Source: Verrucomicrobiaceae bacterium (lineage in GTDB: Bacteria; Verrucomicrobiota; Verrucomicrobiia; Verrucomicrobiales; Verrucomicrobiaceae). Taken from it: a stretch of 64,000 nucleotides of DNA. Of the stretch, positions 9,709 through 18,865 are shown in pieces. Location of the stretch: contig JACKQF010000001.1 in NCBI GenBank assembly GCA_024232965.1, forward strand, positions 1,364,001 through 1,428,000, read 5' to 3'. Under the pieces are notes generated by a model. It was not told the origin of the DNA and made no database searches. It saw only the letters and a list, made by a program, of their open reading frames with translations. Made by a program: the position numbers and the translations under genes. Position 1 is the stretch's first letter, and the number at the start of each line of letters is the position of its first letter.

Positions 9709-10239
9709 ATGAAGTCCTCTATCCTTGCTTTGTCCTCCACTCTGTTGCTTCTTGTAACGGGCTGCCAGTCGTCCCTGGATCTCGATACCGATCCGGCCCC
9801 AATAACGCAATCGCCCAAACCTCCGGCGAACCCGTTGACCAGCGGCAGCGCGCTCTCTCCCGCCCCAGCACCCGTTGCTGACAGCACGGGCAAAGTGACC
9901 ACCGCCAGTGGCCTGCAATACCGAGTGCTGAAGTCGGGCCCAGCGAACGGAATCTCGCCGACCTTTTTCGATTCCGTGGTGGTGCATTACCGGGGAACGC
10001 TCACCGATGGCACCGTCTTCGACAGCTCAATCGACCGAGGCGTTCCCGCCACCTTTGGTGTCGGGCAGGTCATCCCGGGCTGGACCGAGGCGCTGAAACT
10101 CATGAAGCCGGGCGACCAATGGGTGCTCTACATTCCCTCAAGACTTGCCTACGGAAGCCGCGCCGTCGGCGACAAAATTCCGCCGAATAGCGATCTTATT
10201 TTCCAAGTGGCATTGCTTCAGGTCGTCAACGGTCGTTGA
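9709..10239 (+). CDS. FKBP-type peptidyl-prolyl cis-trans isomerase lipoprotein
   Basis: Envelope prolyl isomerase of 176 residues. The N-terminus is a lipoprotein signal (LLLLVTGC, lipidated Cys), followed by a Pro/Ala/Ser-rich tether of about 45 residues and a C-terminal FKBP domain (residues 65-175) with the typical SGLQYRVLKSG, VVVHYRGTLTDGTVFDSS, VIPGWTEAL and IPPNSDLIFQVALL. The domain order resembles FkpA/Mip-like periplasmic foldases but lacks the N-terminal dimerisation domain. The start at 9709 gives the lipoprotein signal; the 49 in-frame codons upstream do not look coding. The 170 bases before it show no obvious promoter or terminator. Confidence 0.93.
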   Translation: MKSSILALSSTLLLLVTGCQSSLDLDTDPAPITQSPKPPANPLTSGSALSPAPAPVADSTGKVTTASGLQYRVLKSGPANGISPTFFDSVVVHYRGTLTDGTVFDSSIDRGVPATFGVGQVIPGWTEALKLMKPGDQWVLYIPSRLAYGSRAVGDKIPPNSDLIFQVALLQVVNGR

Positions 10240-10354
10240 ATTGCGCCCCCTTCAACAATCAAGATAAAGGCCGCTGGTCAGCTTCGTTTTTGAACGCCTG
10301 ATTACTCCGCCGCCGTTGCGACAGGGAATCTCAATCAACCAACCTACCATCGTC

Positions 10355-11113
10355 ATGCGTTCTATCGCTCTGCTTCCCGTCTGTTTTTCTCTCGTCGCGC
10401 TTTCCTGCGTCGCTGCCGACTCCCCCAAACTGCCCAAGGTGCCGTCCAAGCCCATCGCCGTGAAGGGTGAGCTTTTGTTTTCCGATGACTTCGAAGGCAC
10501 CGACCATGACAAGCGCTGGCACCGCGTGGTGGATACCTTTGGCTTTGAGGCCGGCGCTCTCAAAGGCACGCAGACGCGTGTTGAAGACAAACCTTCCGCA
10601 GACGGCAAATCAATCGTCAAGGCGCACGCCGCCGTTTATGGTCTGGAACTGCCGACCAAGGACAGCGTCGTCGAAGTCAAGATGCGCTTCGACGGTTGCA
10701 CGATGATGGATGTGGAATTCGACGACCGGAAATTCACCGGTTCCCACTACGGCCACCTCTGCCGCGCCCAGGTCCGTCTCGACAAGGTCACGATCATGGA
10801 TGAGCGCGAGGGCAGTCAGAACGAGGAAATTAAGGCAATGAAGGATGATCCATCCAAGAAAGCCGAAGTCGCGAAGCGCATGGCTGGCACCAGTGCGACC
10901 TTTCCGGTGAAACTGAAGGCAGGCGAAACCTATACGGTTCAGGTCGAGACGGTCAGCGATGAAATGCGCGTCTCCATCGATGGCAAGGCGGTCGCCTTCT
11001 TGAAGTCAACAGGCATCGGCCACGAAACAAAGTCCAAGATCGAGCTCGGTGTCGCGGGACAGAGCGGTTGGTTTGACGACATCAAGGTCTGGAACGCTAC
11101 GGCTACGAAGTAA
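10355..11113 (+). CDS. Secreted LamG/DUF1080-like protein
   Basis: Secreted protein of 252 residues with a signal peptide (MRSIALLPVCFSLVALSCVAA). The body begins LLFSDDFEGTDHDKRWHRV, a jelly-roll entry typical of concanavalin-like, 3-keto-disaccharide hydrolase (DUF1080)-like domains in Planctomycetes and Verrucomicrobia, and ends GVAGQSGWFDDIKVWNA. No catalytic pair was identified, so a carbohydrate-binding or structural role is as likely as hydrolysis. The start at 10355 was chosen for the signal peptide over the upstream in-frame ATG at 10316. A rho-independent terminator lies about 60 bases after the stop, which ends this transcript. Confidence 0.75.
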   Translation: MRSIALLPVCFSLVALSCVAADSPKLPKVPSKPIAVKGELLFSDDFEGTDHDKRWHRVVDTFGFEAGALKGTQTRVEDKPSADGKSIVKAHAAVYGLELPTKDSVVEVKMRFDGCTMMDVEFDDRKFTGSHYGHLCRAQVRLDKVTIMDEREGSQNEEIKAMKDDPSKKAEVAKRMAGTSATFPVKLKAGETYTVQVETVSDEMRVSIDGKAVAFLKSTGIGHETKSKIELGVAGQSGWFDDIKVWNATATK

Positions 11114-11172
11114 CCCCGGCGAGCCGCGACCCTGGGGTGTTCCCAAAGGCCGTGATTCCCCTGAAATTCCAA

Positions 11173-11201
11173 GGGAGGTGGAGCAATCCATCTCCCTTTT
11201 T
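11173..11201 (+). terminator. Rho-independent terminator after 10355 gene
   Basis: The stem GGGAGGTGG / CCATCTCCC has nine pairs with one G-T, a loop AGCAAT, and is followed at once by five T. It lies 60 bases after the stop of the LamG-like gene. Confidence 0.85.
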
Positions 11202-11371
11202 CGTGTTTGCGCTCCACGATCCGACTCATCAGCCACCCATCCCGATCGGACCGGCCCAGGCACGCGGCAAAGGCGGCTCAAACATCCGCCGAAGGTCGGA
11301 TTGAACAGATTCTGCCTTCGGGAAGACTGAACTATCGCGACACTCGCTCACCCTCGAGGCGCCAGTTCCTT

Positions 11372-12784
11372 ATGAACCCATCACCCTCTTTCCGAATTTC
11401 TCTCCTGCGCCTGATGTGCCTCCTGGCCTTGGCGCTCGGCGGTCTTGCCTTTGGGCAGGCGGTGCCGGAGACGGTCATTTTTGACGTCCCATCAAGCATT
11501 GCAGTGAATCCGAATCCAGTTCCGACCGCACAGCTCAGTGCGGTGGTAGGCTACCCGGCAGACGTGAATCGGTTGACGCTGATCGGCCTCCTTTACCGTC
11601 CCGATCCCCTGATTCACGGTCCCGGCCCATACCCCACGGTGGTGGTCTTGCATGGCTCCGGCGGCATGTGGCAGTCGGACACGATCGCGAGCGGTGCCAA
11701 GACCGCTCTGCGTCGCTGGGGTGAACGACTCGCAGAACGGGGCTTCCTTTGCCTGATGCCTGACAGCTTCAATCCGCGTGGCATCCCCGGAAACTTCGGC
11801 AGCCGACGTCCTCATCACGACAGCGCCATTGATGACGCAGTCTGCTCACCCAATTATGAGCGACCCAAGGATGTCGTGGCAGCGCTGACCTACCTCCAGA
11901 CTCGCACCGATGTCGATTTCGAAAACATCGGCCTTCTGGGCTTCTCGCACGGTTCTCAGACGGGGCTGAATGCGGTGCTGGATGCATCGGTGGATTTGGG
12001 AAATTACACCGTCGATTACGTGAACGAACTGAACGCGACGGTGAAGCTGGCCGTGCCCTCGCCGGTGCGCATCCCAGCCGACTTGCCCTTTCCTCGAGTC
12101 GGCATCTTTTACTACCCAGGCTGCGGCCACTTCTCCTACCATGGCTCGCCCAACAGCAAGGCCGCTGGGCGCTACATGCCGGATCGTCGCATGCAGGTGG
12201 TGATGTATCATGGCACGAATGACTCGCTGCTCGGGGTGTCGGACCCGAACGCGTCGCCCAAGACCGGCAGCCTCTACCCGATCAAGTTCACTGTGGCATC
12301 GGGTGCTCAGGCAGCATCACTGGGACTGCCCAATCCCTTCGTTCAGCATCACCTCTTCGATCTGGTGAACCATTCCTTTGATGAAACCACGATCGAGCCT
12401 CAGGCAAACTGGAACACCGGCCTGGAAAGCCCCGACGAAAAAGCCAACCGACTCGCCCGGGACGAAACGTTGAAGTGGTTGGAATTTCGCCTGCGTCGCC
12501 ACGTGCTGACGCCCGCGCCCGATCCCAATGTTCCCGGTGGGCTGATGGTATCATGGATGGGTCGAGATCAACTTCTCTACCAGCACAAGACCAGCATTGA
12601 TCTGGTGAATTGGATGCAAGCGGGTGGGGACATCATTGGCAATGGGACAATGGTGGAGGTGCCCGTTGTTCTGCCGATGGAGCAGCGCAGCTTTCATCAA
12701 TTGATCGTCCAGCCAGTCCCGGCTCCCGTGAATGATCTGCTCTACCAGTCCTTCTTCCTAGAGTACGCGGACTTCAGCTATTGA
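11372..12784 (+). CDS. Secreted alpha/beta hydrolase (dienelactone hydrolase-like)
   Basis: Secreted hydrolase of 470 residues. The signal peptide ends near LAFGQA. The alpha/beta-hydrolase core (residues 45-370) has the oxyanion strand VVVLHGSGGMW, the nucleophile elbow LLGFSHGSQTG and late HHLFDLVNHSFDE, which likely supplies the catalytic His. A C-terminal stretch of about 90 residues (from VPGGLMVSWMGRDQLLYQ) resembles the small immunoglobulin-like modules found at the ends of verrucomicrobial secreted proteins. The start at 11372 was chosen because the longer open frame from 11207 runs through the upstream terminator region and lacks coding character. Substrate unknown; esters or lactones are plausible. 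Confidence 0.8.
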   Translation: MNPSPSFRISLLRLMCLLALALGGLAFGQAVPETVIFDVPSSIAVNPNPVPTAQLSAVVGYPADVNRLTLIGLLYRPDPLIHGPGPYPTVVVLHGSGGMWQSDTIASGAKTALRRWGERLAERGFLCLMPDSFNPRGIPGNFGSRRPHHDSAIDDAVCSPNYERPKDVVAALTYLQTRTDVDFENIGLLGFSHGSQTGLNAVLDASVDLGNYTVDYVNELNATVKLAVPSPVRIPADLPFPRVGIFYYPGCGHFSYHGSPNSKAAGRYMPDRRMQVVMYHGTNDSLLGVSDPNASPKTGSLYPIKFTVASGAQAASLGLPNPFVQHHLFDLVNHSFDETTIEPQANWNTGLESPDEKANRLARDETLKWLEFRLRRHVLTPAPDPNVPGGLMVSWMGRDQLLYQHKTSIDLVNWMQAGGDIIGNGTMVEVPVVLPMEQRSFHQLIVQPVPAPVNDLLYQSFFLEYADFSY

Positions 12785-12869
12785 GGCACTTCCCCTGACA
12801 GCGATGACATCTCTGCCGATAGAGGTGCAAAGGATGGCCCGTGATATTCATCCCCTTTTGAAAATCACA

Positions 12870-14972
12870 ATGCCCATCCCCCAAGTTGCTCGCCGCGCCG
12901 CACTGACCGCGATCCTGCTGACCCTCACACTCGTCGCGCCTAGGCCGATCTCAGCCGCCGAAGCCGCGCCTCAAACGAAGCCCACGGTCAAACCCCAGGC
13001 CAAGACACCAGCCAAGCCGCAGGCCGCGCCCGCGACGCCACAAGCAAAGCTTCCAGCCAAGATACCTGCGAAACCCCAGACCACACCTCCTGCCAAGCCC
13101 ACGGCGAAGCCGCAGCCCAAACCATCCCCCAAACCTCCAGCAAAGCCGCAGCCCAGTCCGGAGACCGACCCCCAGGCCAAGGCAAAAAAGGCCTTCAGCG
13201 AGCATGTCGTACCATTTGTGAAGGAATACTGCCTTGAGTGTCACAGTAACCGACGCTCAAAGGCCGGATTGAATTTTGAAGTGGCGGTGCGGAAGCCCGG
13301 CGATCCCGCCTTCAATCGAAAATGGGTGCAGGCCATGGCCAACGTGAATGCGCACGACATGCCACCAGACGACTCCGATCAGCCGACCGAGGCAGAGCGC
13401 CAGAACTTCCTCGATAGCATCGCCATGCTCAAGCACCTCAGTGCAAAGGACCCTGGGGCCTTTGTGATCCGTCGCCTGACCAAGGTGGAGTATGGGAACA
13501 CCCTGCATGATCTCTTCGGAGTGGATCCAGCCGTGGCAGACGAACTACCCGACGAGGTGTATGGCGAGGGCTACCTGAATACCCTCTCCCCCCTCCAGTC
13601 AGAGCAGTATCTCAGCATCGCCAATGACGTGGTGGACCGCGTCCTCGCCAGCGGCGATGCACCGCCCACCGCCGTCCAACAGCGCCTGTTCGGTCCGACA
13701 CCAGACCCCGGCAGCGATCTGCGTGCCGCAGCAAAAAAGATCGCCCGCTCGCTGGCCCGCAGCGCCTTTCGTCGCCCGGCGTCCGATACGGAGGTCGATG
13801 TCCTACTGGGCGTCTTCGATTTGGCCCGTGCCAATAAGCTCGACTACACCGCCGCGCTTCGCCTCATGCTCAAGGCAGTGCTCGTTTCACCGCAGTTCCT
13901 CTTCATCACCCCGGCTGAGGAGGCCCCGCCCGGCCAGCCCATTGTCCCCTTGGACGACTATCAGCTCGCCTCCCGCCTCTCGTATCTACTCTGGGCCAGC
14001 ATGCCCGATCCGGCGCTCGCAGCCCTCGCGGACAGCGGCAAACTTCACGATCCCGCAGTGCTCAAGACCCAGGTGCAGCGCCTCCTCGCAGATCCGCGCT
14101 CGCGGGCTCTATTCGATGGCTTCGGCACGCAATGGCTCGGGCTCGGCGATTTGCAGACCAAGACCTTTGATACCGCCAAGTTCCCCCAGATGACGCCCGC
14201 GATGCGCTCCGCCATGGCCGATGAGGCGCGACTCTTCTTTGATAGCATCGTGCGGGAGAATCGCAGCGTCGTCAGTCTCGTGGATAGCGATTACTCCTTC
14301 CTGAATGGCACCTTAGCCACCCTCTATGGCATGGAAAAGACCGTCACCGGGCCGGAGATGCGCAAGGTCAAGTTCACCGATCCCAATCGTGGCGGCATCT
14401 TGGGCATGCCCGCCATCCTTGCCACCACCTCCTTTCCAGATCGCACCAGCCCCGTTCGCAGAGGGGTGTGGGTGCTCGAGCAGGTTCTCGGCGAGCACGT
14501 CCCCCCTGCCCCACCCAACGTCCCCGCCCTGGACAAGCAGGACAAAAAGAAAGTCGCAAACTTGACCCTGCGGCAGCGCACAGAGCTCCACCGCACCAAT
14601 GCCGTCTGTGCCAATTGCCATAAGATCCTCGACCCCATCGGATTCGGTCTCGAGAACTTCGATGCCATCGGCCGCTGGCGCGTTCAGGACGATACCGGCG
14701 GTGCTATCGACGCCGCTGGCGAACTCCCCGGCGGCAAGCACTTCACCTCTCCCATGGAGCTGAAGCGCATCATCGCCGCCCGCAAGAACGACCTCGCCCG
14801 CAACCTCACCCAGAAACTCCTCGCCTACGCCCTCTGCCGCCAGCTCGAAGGCTACGACGAAATCGTCGTCGATCGCCTCATGGAAAGCATCGCCAAAGAC
14901 GGCTACCGCATGCAAACCCTCATCACCGAGATCGTCATGAGCTACCCATTCTTGAACCGACGGGTTCGGTGA
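12870..14972 (+). CDS. DUF1592 family protein with N-terminal cytochrome c-like domain
   Basis: Exported protein of about 700 residues. In order: signal peptide (to ISAAEA); a Lys/Pro/Ala-rich linker of about 70 residues; a planctomycete-type cytochrome c motif CLECH (residues 121-125); DUF1587 (IRRLTKVEYGNTLHDLFGVD); DUF1595/DUF1592 (region of LASRLSYLLWASMPD); DUF1588 (GGILGMPAILATTSFPDRTSPVRRGVWVLE); a second CANCHK heme-like motif; and C-terminal DUF1585. This architecture is typical of Planctomycetes and Verrucomicrobia and nearly always sits beside a DUF1552 gene. Here DUF1552 follows only after 1.4 kb. The start at 12870 is preferred over 12804 because it yields the signal peptide. Electron transfer linked to sugar catabolism has been proposed for such proteins, but their function is not established. 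Confidence 0.9.
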   Translation: MPIPQVARRAALTAILLTLTLVAPRPISAAEAAPQTKPTVKPQAKTPAKPQAAPATPQAKLPAKIPAKPQTTPPAKPTAKPQPKPSPKPPAKPQPSPETDPQAKAKKAFSEHVVPFVKEYCLECHSNRRSKAGLNFEVAVRKPGDPAFNRKWVQAMANVNAHDMPPDDSDQPTEAERQNFLDSIAMLKHLSAKDPGAFVIRRLTKVEYGNTLHDLFGVDPAVADELPDEVYGEGYLNTLSPLQSEQYLSIANDVVDRVLASGDAPPTAVQQRLFGPTPDPGSDLRAAAKKIARSLARSAFRRPASDTEVDVLLGVFDLARANKLDYTAALRLMLKAVLVSPQFLFITPAEEAPPGQPIVPLDDYQLASRLSYLLWASMPDPALAALADSGKLHDPAVLKTQVQRLLADPRSRALFDGFGTQWLGLGDLQTKTFDTAKFPQMTPAMRSAMADEARLFFDSIVRENRSVVSLVDSDYSFLNGTLATLYGMEKTVTGPEMRKVKFTDPNRGGILGMPAILATTSFPDRTSPVRRGVWVLEQVLGEHVPPAPPNVPALDKQDKKKVANLTLRQRTELHRTNAVCANCHKILDPIGFGLENFDAIGRWRVQDDTGGAIDAAGELPGGKHFTSPMELKRIIAARKNDLARNLTQKLLAYALCRQLEGYDEIVVDRLMESIAKDGYRMQTLITEIVMSYPFLNRRVR

Positions 14973-15169
14973 GACGGGGGGGAGGCCACTCGCTCGCCTA
15001 CAGCGGCTGCACCCTCACCACAGGGGGAGCGAGGTCCGACCGTCAGTCTCTGCAGAATCGCTTCTTCTTCGACGATACCACTACCGTAGGAAAGCAGGTC
15101 TCCATCAACGGACTAGCCTCGCGGCCACGGTGATCAAGCTACCCCCAGCCACACCTCTAGCGTCGCGTC

Positions 15170-15496
15170 TCAATGCTGACTTGGAGGTTCGGCGGCATAG
15201 CGGCTAACAAGCAGTGGAACTGCTGTCTCTCGCCAAAACTGGGGTGCGATACCGCCTGATGACATGCCTCCATGTCTGTGTCGCTCCAACCAAATAAACT
15301 CACACGTTGTAATGGACTGACCGGTAAGAGTCTCAAACATCCGCTCAATCTCCAAAGTAAGCTGATGGGAGGAAGTCGGCAACGGAACGTCATGAAACGC
15401 TCCCGCCATCTCACGCCACAAAAATGGATCACCTCGCAAGCCCCATTGCTGCGGCTCGGGATGGAAAAGGCTTTCAATGGTCTTCAACGTTGGCAT
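15170..15496 (-). CDS. Conserved hypothetical protein
   Basis: Small protein of 108 residues lying alone on the minus strand inside the gap between the DUF1592 and DUF1552 genes. It contains PEPQQWGLRGDPFLWREM and HGGMSSGGIAPQFWRETAVPLL, patterns I recognise from a family of small conserved bacterial hypothetical proteins (WGLRGDPYLW ... GGMSSG). This supports a real gene rather than a chance frame. No signal peptide or membrane helix is visible. The start at 15496 is preferred over 15517. No function is assigned. Confidence 0.65.
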   Translation of the reverse strand: MPTLKTIESLFHPEPQQWGLRGDPFLWREMAGAFHDVPLPTSSHQLTLEIERMFETLTGQSITTCEFIWLERHRHGGMSSGGIAPQFWRETAVPLLVSRYAAEPPSQH

Positions 15497-15683
15497 TGGT
15501 GTGCGCCGCCATATCAACGGTTCGGATCAGGCGACGGCGAGCGCAAGCCGTTGCTGACACTAGAGATGCCATTCGAGCCGCTGCTTGCATCCGTCTTGTT
15601 GAACGAAGCCGCTACGCGGGCCTGATCGAAGCTCTGGGCGCGGGGTGGTGGCGACATGGCGAGGAGGGTGAGGATCGCGGTAG

Positions 15684-15719
15684 CCGCGTGGGGCCCAGCC
15701 GGAGCTAAGCCCCACGCGG
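15684..15719. repeat. Perfect 11-bp inverted repeat
   Basis: CCGCGTGGGGC at 15684-15694 and GCCCCACGCGG at 15709-15719 form a perfect GC-rich stem around a 14-base loop. There is no T-run, so it is not a standard terminator. It could be a dispersed intergenic element. Confidence 0.7.
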
Positions 15720-15927
15720 AGAGTTCATTGCGCCACTGGCAGACGATCCTGTGGCCCTATGAAATCAAATCCAGGCTCATTGTCGTCATTCATCCGCTTC
15801 ATTTAACTCAATTCCCTGCGCGCTCGCACTCAGGAATCTTACCTCACCTGGGCAAGATCGGTGGCGTGGAAATTCGGCCTTTGCTTGTGATCAAGACCAA
15901 GAACGCAGCATCCCCTTCCGATGCCTT

Positions 15928-15955
15928 CATCTTTTTGCCACCCATCTTTTTGCCA
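15928..15955. repeat. Two tandem CATCTTTTTGCCA units, 15-bp period
   Basis: CATCTTTTTGCCA occurs at 15928-15940 and again, identical, at 15943-15955, separated by CC. A related pair occurs at 16218. Confidence 0.75.
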
Positions 15956-16217
15956 TCAAAAACCGCCACCCAAAGAACCGCATCAACTGCCGACCCACCG
16001 CGGACAGAGAGTCCACGCCCACGCAGCAAAAAATCAGCGTCAAAGCATCACCGCACCGCCAAAACAAGCGCTTGAAGGCAGCGCACAAACGAAAGATCCG
16101 CACGTCAAAGCAGCGAAACACAAGCATGCTGGCACACCAGGGAGAGGCAGATCAAAAAGCAAAGCGCATAAGGGCCCCTCGTTTCGGTCACCAGCGCAGG
16201 TAACGCCAAATCCCTCA

Positions 16218-16243
16218 ATTCTTCTGCCCCCCATTCCTCTGCC
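16218..16243. repeat. Diverged pair of the 15-bp-period repeat
   Basis: ATTCTTCTGCC (16218-16228) and ATTCCTCTGCC (16233-16243) keep the 15-base spacing and the AT-pyrimidine-TGCC pattern of the units at 15928. Confidence 0.6.
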
Positions 16244-16365
16244 GAACTGTCTTTATCAGCGTCGGATCACAGTCTGGTTAGCGGTTAGGATGTTTGGCTT
16301 CGCGTTGGGTTTGGGGCAACGGGCTGCAACGATTCCGCGTCTGGTGGCGTTTTCTCTGAGAATCC

Positions 16366-17763
16366 ATGTCCTCCCCATTTGCCATGACCCGCACCCCTCT
16401 CATTGATCGCCGCACCTGCCTGCGAGGCCTCGGAGCCTCGCTGGGGCTGCCATTGCTGGAATCCATGGGCTGGGCGGAGTCTGGCAAGGGCAAAGCAGTG
16501 AAGCCTCCGGTGCGCATCGGGTTTATGTACATGCCGCACGGCGTCATCATGGATCAGTTTTGGCCGACCAGTGCGGAGACTTTTTTATCATCGCCTTCCC
16601 CTGCCCTCGAATCCTTGCGCCCAGTGCTGAAGCAGTGCTTGCTGATGAAAGGCATCTCGGGGATTCCCATCTCTCCCTTCAACGGAGCGCCTCATGCCCT
16701 GGAGCTTTCGACCTGGTTGACGGCGCAATTGCCGGATGCGGATACGCGCAACCGCATCAACATCGCCATCTCGGCGGATCAGATCGCTGCTAACTACGTC
16801 GGGGCACTGACTTCATTGCCCTCTCTGGAACTGGCGACGATGCCGCAGACGCACAAGGAAAACCAGGAAGGGCTGAACGAAGGTTACTACTCGCATTGCA
16901 GCTTTCGATCGCCCACCCAAGCGGTGCCTGCAGAGACCAATCCACGCAGCGTGCTGAACCGCCTTTTTGGCAAGACCGACAAACCCGGCCAGGTCGCGAA
17001 CGCAAATCCGCTGGATCGTCAAATGCTGGATCTGGTGATCGGCGGGGCCAAGGATCTGCGCAAGCGTTTGCCTCAGGACGATCAGCACAAGCTGGACGAA
17101 TACCTGGACAGTGTGCGCGCCGTGGAACGCCGCATTGCCGCCATCGAGTATCGCCAAAAAGAAGCTGCCCTGGAAAAGGCAGGCGTCGCGGCGAGCAAGC
17201 GCAACGCCTCGGACTCGCCGCCCATTGAGATCAAGATTCCCGAGGGGGAAAAGCGCAGCGAATACATGCAGGTGATGTGCGACCTGAATGTCCTGGCGTT
17301 TCAGACGGACACGACCCGCGTCAGCACCTACATCGGCTCCACCCCCAACGGTGTGTCCTATCCGGAACTCGGGTTCACCGATGCGCACCACTCGCAAACG
17401 CACCACAACAACGAGGCCGAAAAGGTCCGCAAGGTCGCAGCGATCACGAAGTTCAACATCGACCAGTTTGCCTACATGGTGAAGAAGATGGCCAGCCTGC
17501 GCGAAGGCAGTGGCACCCTGCTGGACAACTGCATCATGATGTGGGGTTCCGGCCTTGAAGACGGCAACAAGCACGCCCGCGAAAACCTACCCTTCATCAT
17601 CGCTGGCGGTGGTGGCGGCAGCATCAACACCGGTCGCTTCTTGGACAAGACCAAAGGCAATCAAGGCGATCTCCTCACCACCATCCTAGCCTGCGCAGGC
17701 GTGCCACTGGATCGCCCCATCGGCATCGCAACAAAGCAGATCTCGGAGATGATGCGGGGGTGA
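16366..17763 (+). CDS. DUF1552 domain-containing exported protein
   Basis: Protein of about 460 residues of the DUF1552 family, which partners DUF1592 proteins in Planctomycetes and Verrucomicrobia. The N-terminus has an export signal of this family (TPLIDRRTCLRGLGASLGLPLLESM, related to Tat signals although the RR is less canonical). Family hallmarks include IGFMYMPHGV, MKGISG, LDEYLDSVRAVERRI, HHSQTHH and CIMMWGSGLEDGNKH. An internal ATG at 16384 is an equally good start. It converges with the minus-strand operon ending at 17773, only nine bases away. Enzymatic activity is unknown; the His-rich and Asp-containing motifs suggest a relative of sulfatase/phosphatase-like DUF1501 proteins, which is inference. 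Confidence 0.9.
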   Translation: MSSPFAMTRTPLIDRRTCLRGLGASLGLPLLESMGWAESGKGKAVKPPVRIGFMYMPHGVIMDQFWPTSAETFLSSPSPALESLRPVLKQCLLMKGISGIPISPFNGAPHALELSTWLTAQLPDADTRNRINIAISADQIAANYVGALTSLPSLELATMPQTHKENQEGLNEGYYSHCSFRSPTQAVPAETNPRSVLNRLFGKTDKPGQVANANPLDRQMLDLVIGGAKDLRKRLPQDDQHKLDEYLDSVRAVERRIAAIEYRQKEAALEKAGVAASKRNASDSPPIEIKIPEGEKRSEYMQVMCDLNVLAFQTDTTRVSTYIGSTPNGVSYPELGFTDAHHSQTHHNNEAEKVRKVAAITKFNIDQFAYMVKKMASLREGSGTLLDNCIMMWGSGLEDGNKHARENLPFIIAGGGGGSINTGRFLDKTKGNQGDLLTTILACAGVPLDRPIGIATKQISEMMRG

Positions 17764-17772
17764 CGGTGGCGC

Positions 17773-18861
17773 TCAGAAATCAAAGATGTGCTCGATGTGG
17801 ATCCCTTTGCTGGAAAAATCATTCAGCAGGTGATGTAGTTCCGTGACGGGTGTCGCGAGTGCCCAGCGGGTCCGACCTTCTTTCGTTGGGATAGGTTGAC
17901 TGAATAGCACCTTGATCGCGGATGAACCGCACTGCCAATCTGGCCCGGCGATGATGGTGACGAGGATAGCAGTGCGATTGCCAGCGATTTCGTGAAACGC
18001 ATTCCCCTGCTCTGCCAGTCGGATGGCCAACGGAGTAAAGGGCGTGTAGCGTGGCAGGGTCGCCAAAGTGGTGCCATCATTTCGAGTCGAGAGCATCGAG
18101 ATCTCCGGGCAAGGTTGCGGAGGCCGATTCAACACGACGGCGGTTGCCGGTGCGGCGGTGCCATAGGCGGCTTTCCCTGCCAATCCGAGCGCCCAGCCAT
18201 AAGCGGCCTTGACCGTCAATTCGGTGGTCAAGAAGTAGCGCCGCTCCAGTTTTCGAATCGGATGCTGACCCACCAGAGGCGTGTCGGCCCACAGGCGTTT
18301 CAGTGGAGCGATGAAGTCAAACTCATACCAGGGTGCGGTGTCCAGGAAGCTCACGTAGTCGCGGGCATAGTTGCCAGCAAACTGATCTTCCGGAGTTTCA
18401 ATGCTACCATCGCGGCTGTCCGTCATGCGGCCGATGATAGCCTCGTAAACTGCCTTGATGCCAAACTCGATGGAGGAACTCGTATTGATGACCTGAATCA
18501 TCGTCTGATACTCGTCATTCGGCGGGAAGGTGCCGCGGATTTGGTCGTCCACAGCGGCGTAACTTTCCCAGGCCTGGAAGACGTGAGTCATCAAGGGAAA
18601 TGAGGTGGCGGTATGGTGCTGAAGGTAGTCGGCATACTCCGCCGGACCGAAGACCAAAAACCACTCGGGGTAGGTGAGAAAGGTCTGATCTGGGGCGCGA
18701 CAGAGGTCTTTGGGAGTCAGGCTGGCGCTCTCGCTGATCAGCCAAGATTTTTTCACCAGTGGCCCTGCGCCGGGACGCATGGTGGTCGGCACATGGGTTT
18801 GCCAGAAGACGAGGACTGCGAGTGCGGCAGAGCACCAGGAGACAATGTAGAGTCGCTTCAT
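17773..18861 (-). CDS. Conserved membrane-anchored protein of unknown function
   Basis: Protein of 362 residues, last gene of a three-gene operon. It has one N-terminal hydrophobic segment (residues 4-20, signal anchor or signal peptide) followed by a soluble region beginning with a distinctive DQTFLTYPEWFLVFGPAEYADYL. I recognise the TYPEWFLVF-type motif from conserved hypothetical proteins in Proteobacteria, but no function is known to me. Other notable segments are FQAWESYAAV, SIEFGIKAVYE and PWYEFDFIAPLKRLWADTP. The start at 18861 lies four bases from the stop of the upstream methyltransferase gene, so coupling is likely; the longer open frame to 19029 is antisense-like and overlaps that gene. 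Confidence 0.8.
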   Translation of the reverse strand: MKRLYIVSWCSAALAVLVFWQTHVPTTMRPGAGPLVKKSWLISESASLTPKDLCRAPDQTFLTYPEWFLVFGPAEYADYLQHHTATSFPLMTHVFQAWESYAAVDDQIRGTFPPNDEYQTMIQVINTSSSIEFGIKAVYEAIIGRMTDSRDGSIETPEDQFAGNYARDYVSFLDTAPWYEFDFIAPLKRLWADTPLVGQHPIRKLERRYFLTTELTVKAAYGWALGLAGKAAYGTAAPATAVVLNRPPQPCPEISMLSTRNDGTTLATLPRYTPFTPLAIRLAEQGNAFHEIAGNRTAILVTIIAGPDWQCGSSAIKVLFSQPIPTKEGRTRWALATPVTELHHLLNDFSSKGIHIEHIFDF

Positions 18862-18865
18862 AGCA

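Larger units (their letters stand above)
15497..16365. other. Non-coding region with short repeats
   Basis: About 870 bases without a convincing gene. Frames open here on both strands are basic, low-complexity translations without recognisable domains. The stretch holds the inverted repeat at 15684 and two pairs of 15-base-period repeats (15928-15955 and 16218-16243). The promoter of the DUF1552 gene must lie near its right end, but I see no clear -35/-10. Confidence 0.6.

Noticed and set aside
15656..16406. Several basic, low-complexity open frames
   Set aside because: They overlap repeats, lack domains and lack start signals; treated as non-coding.
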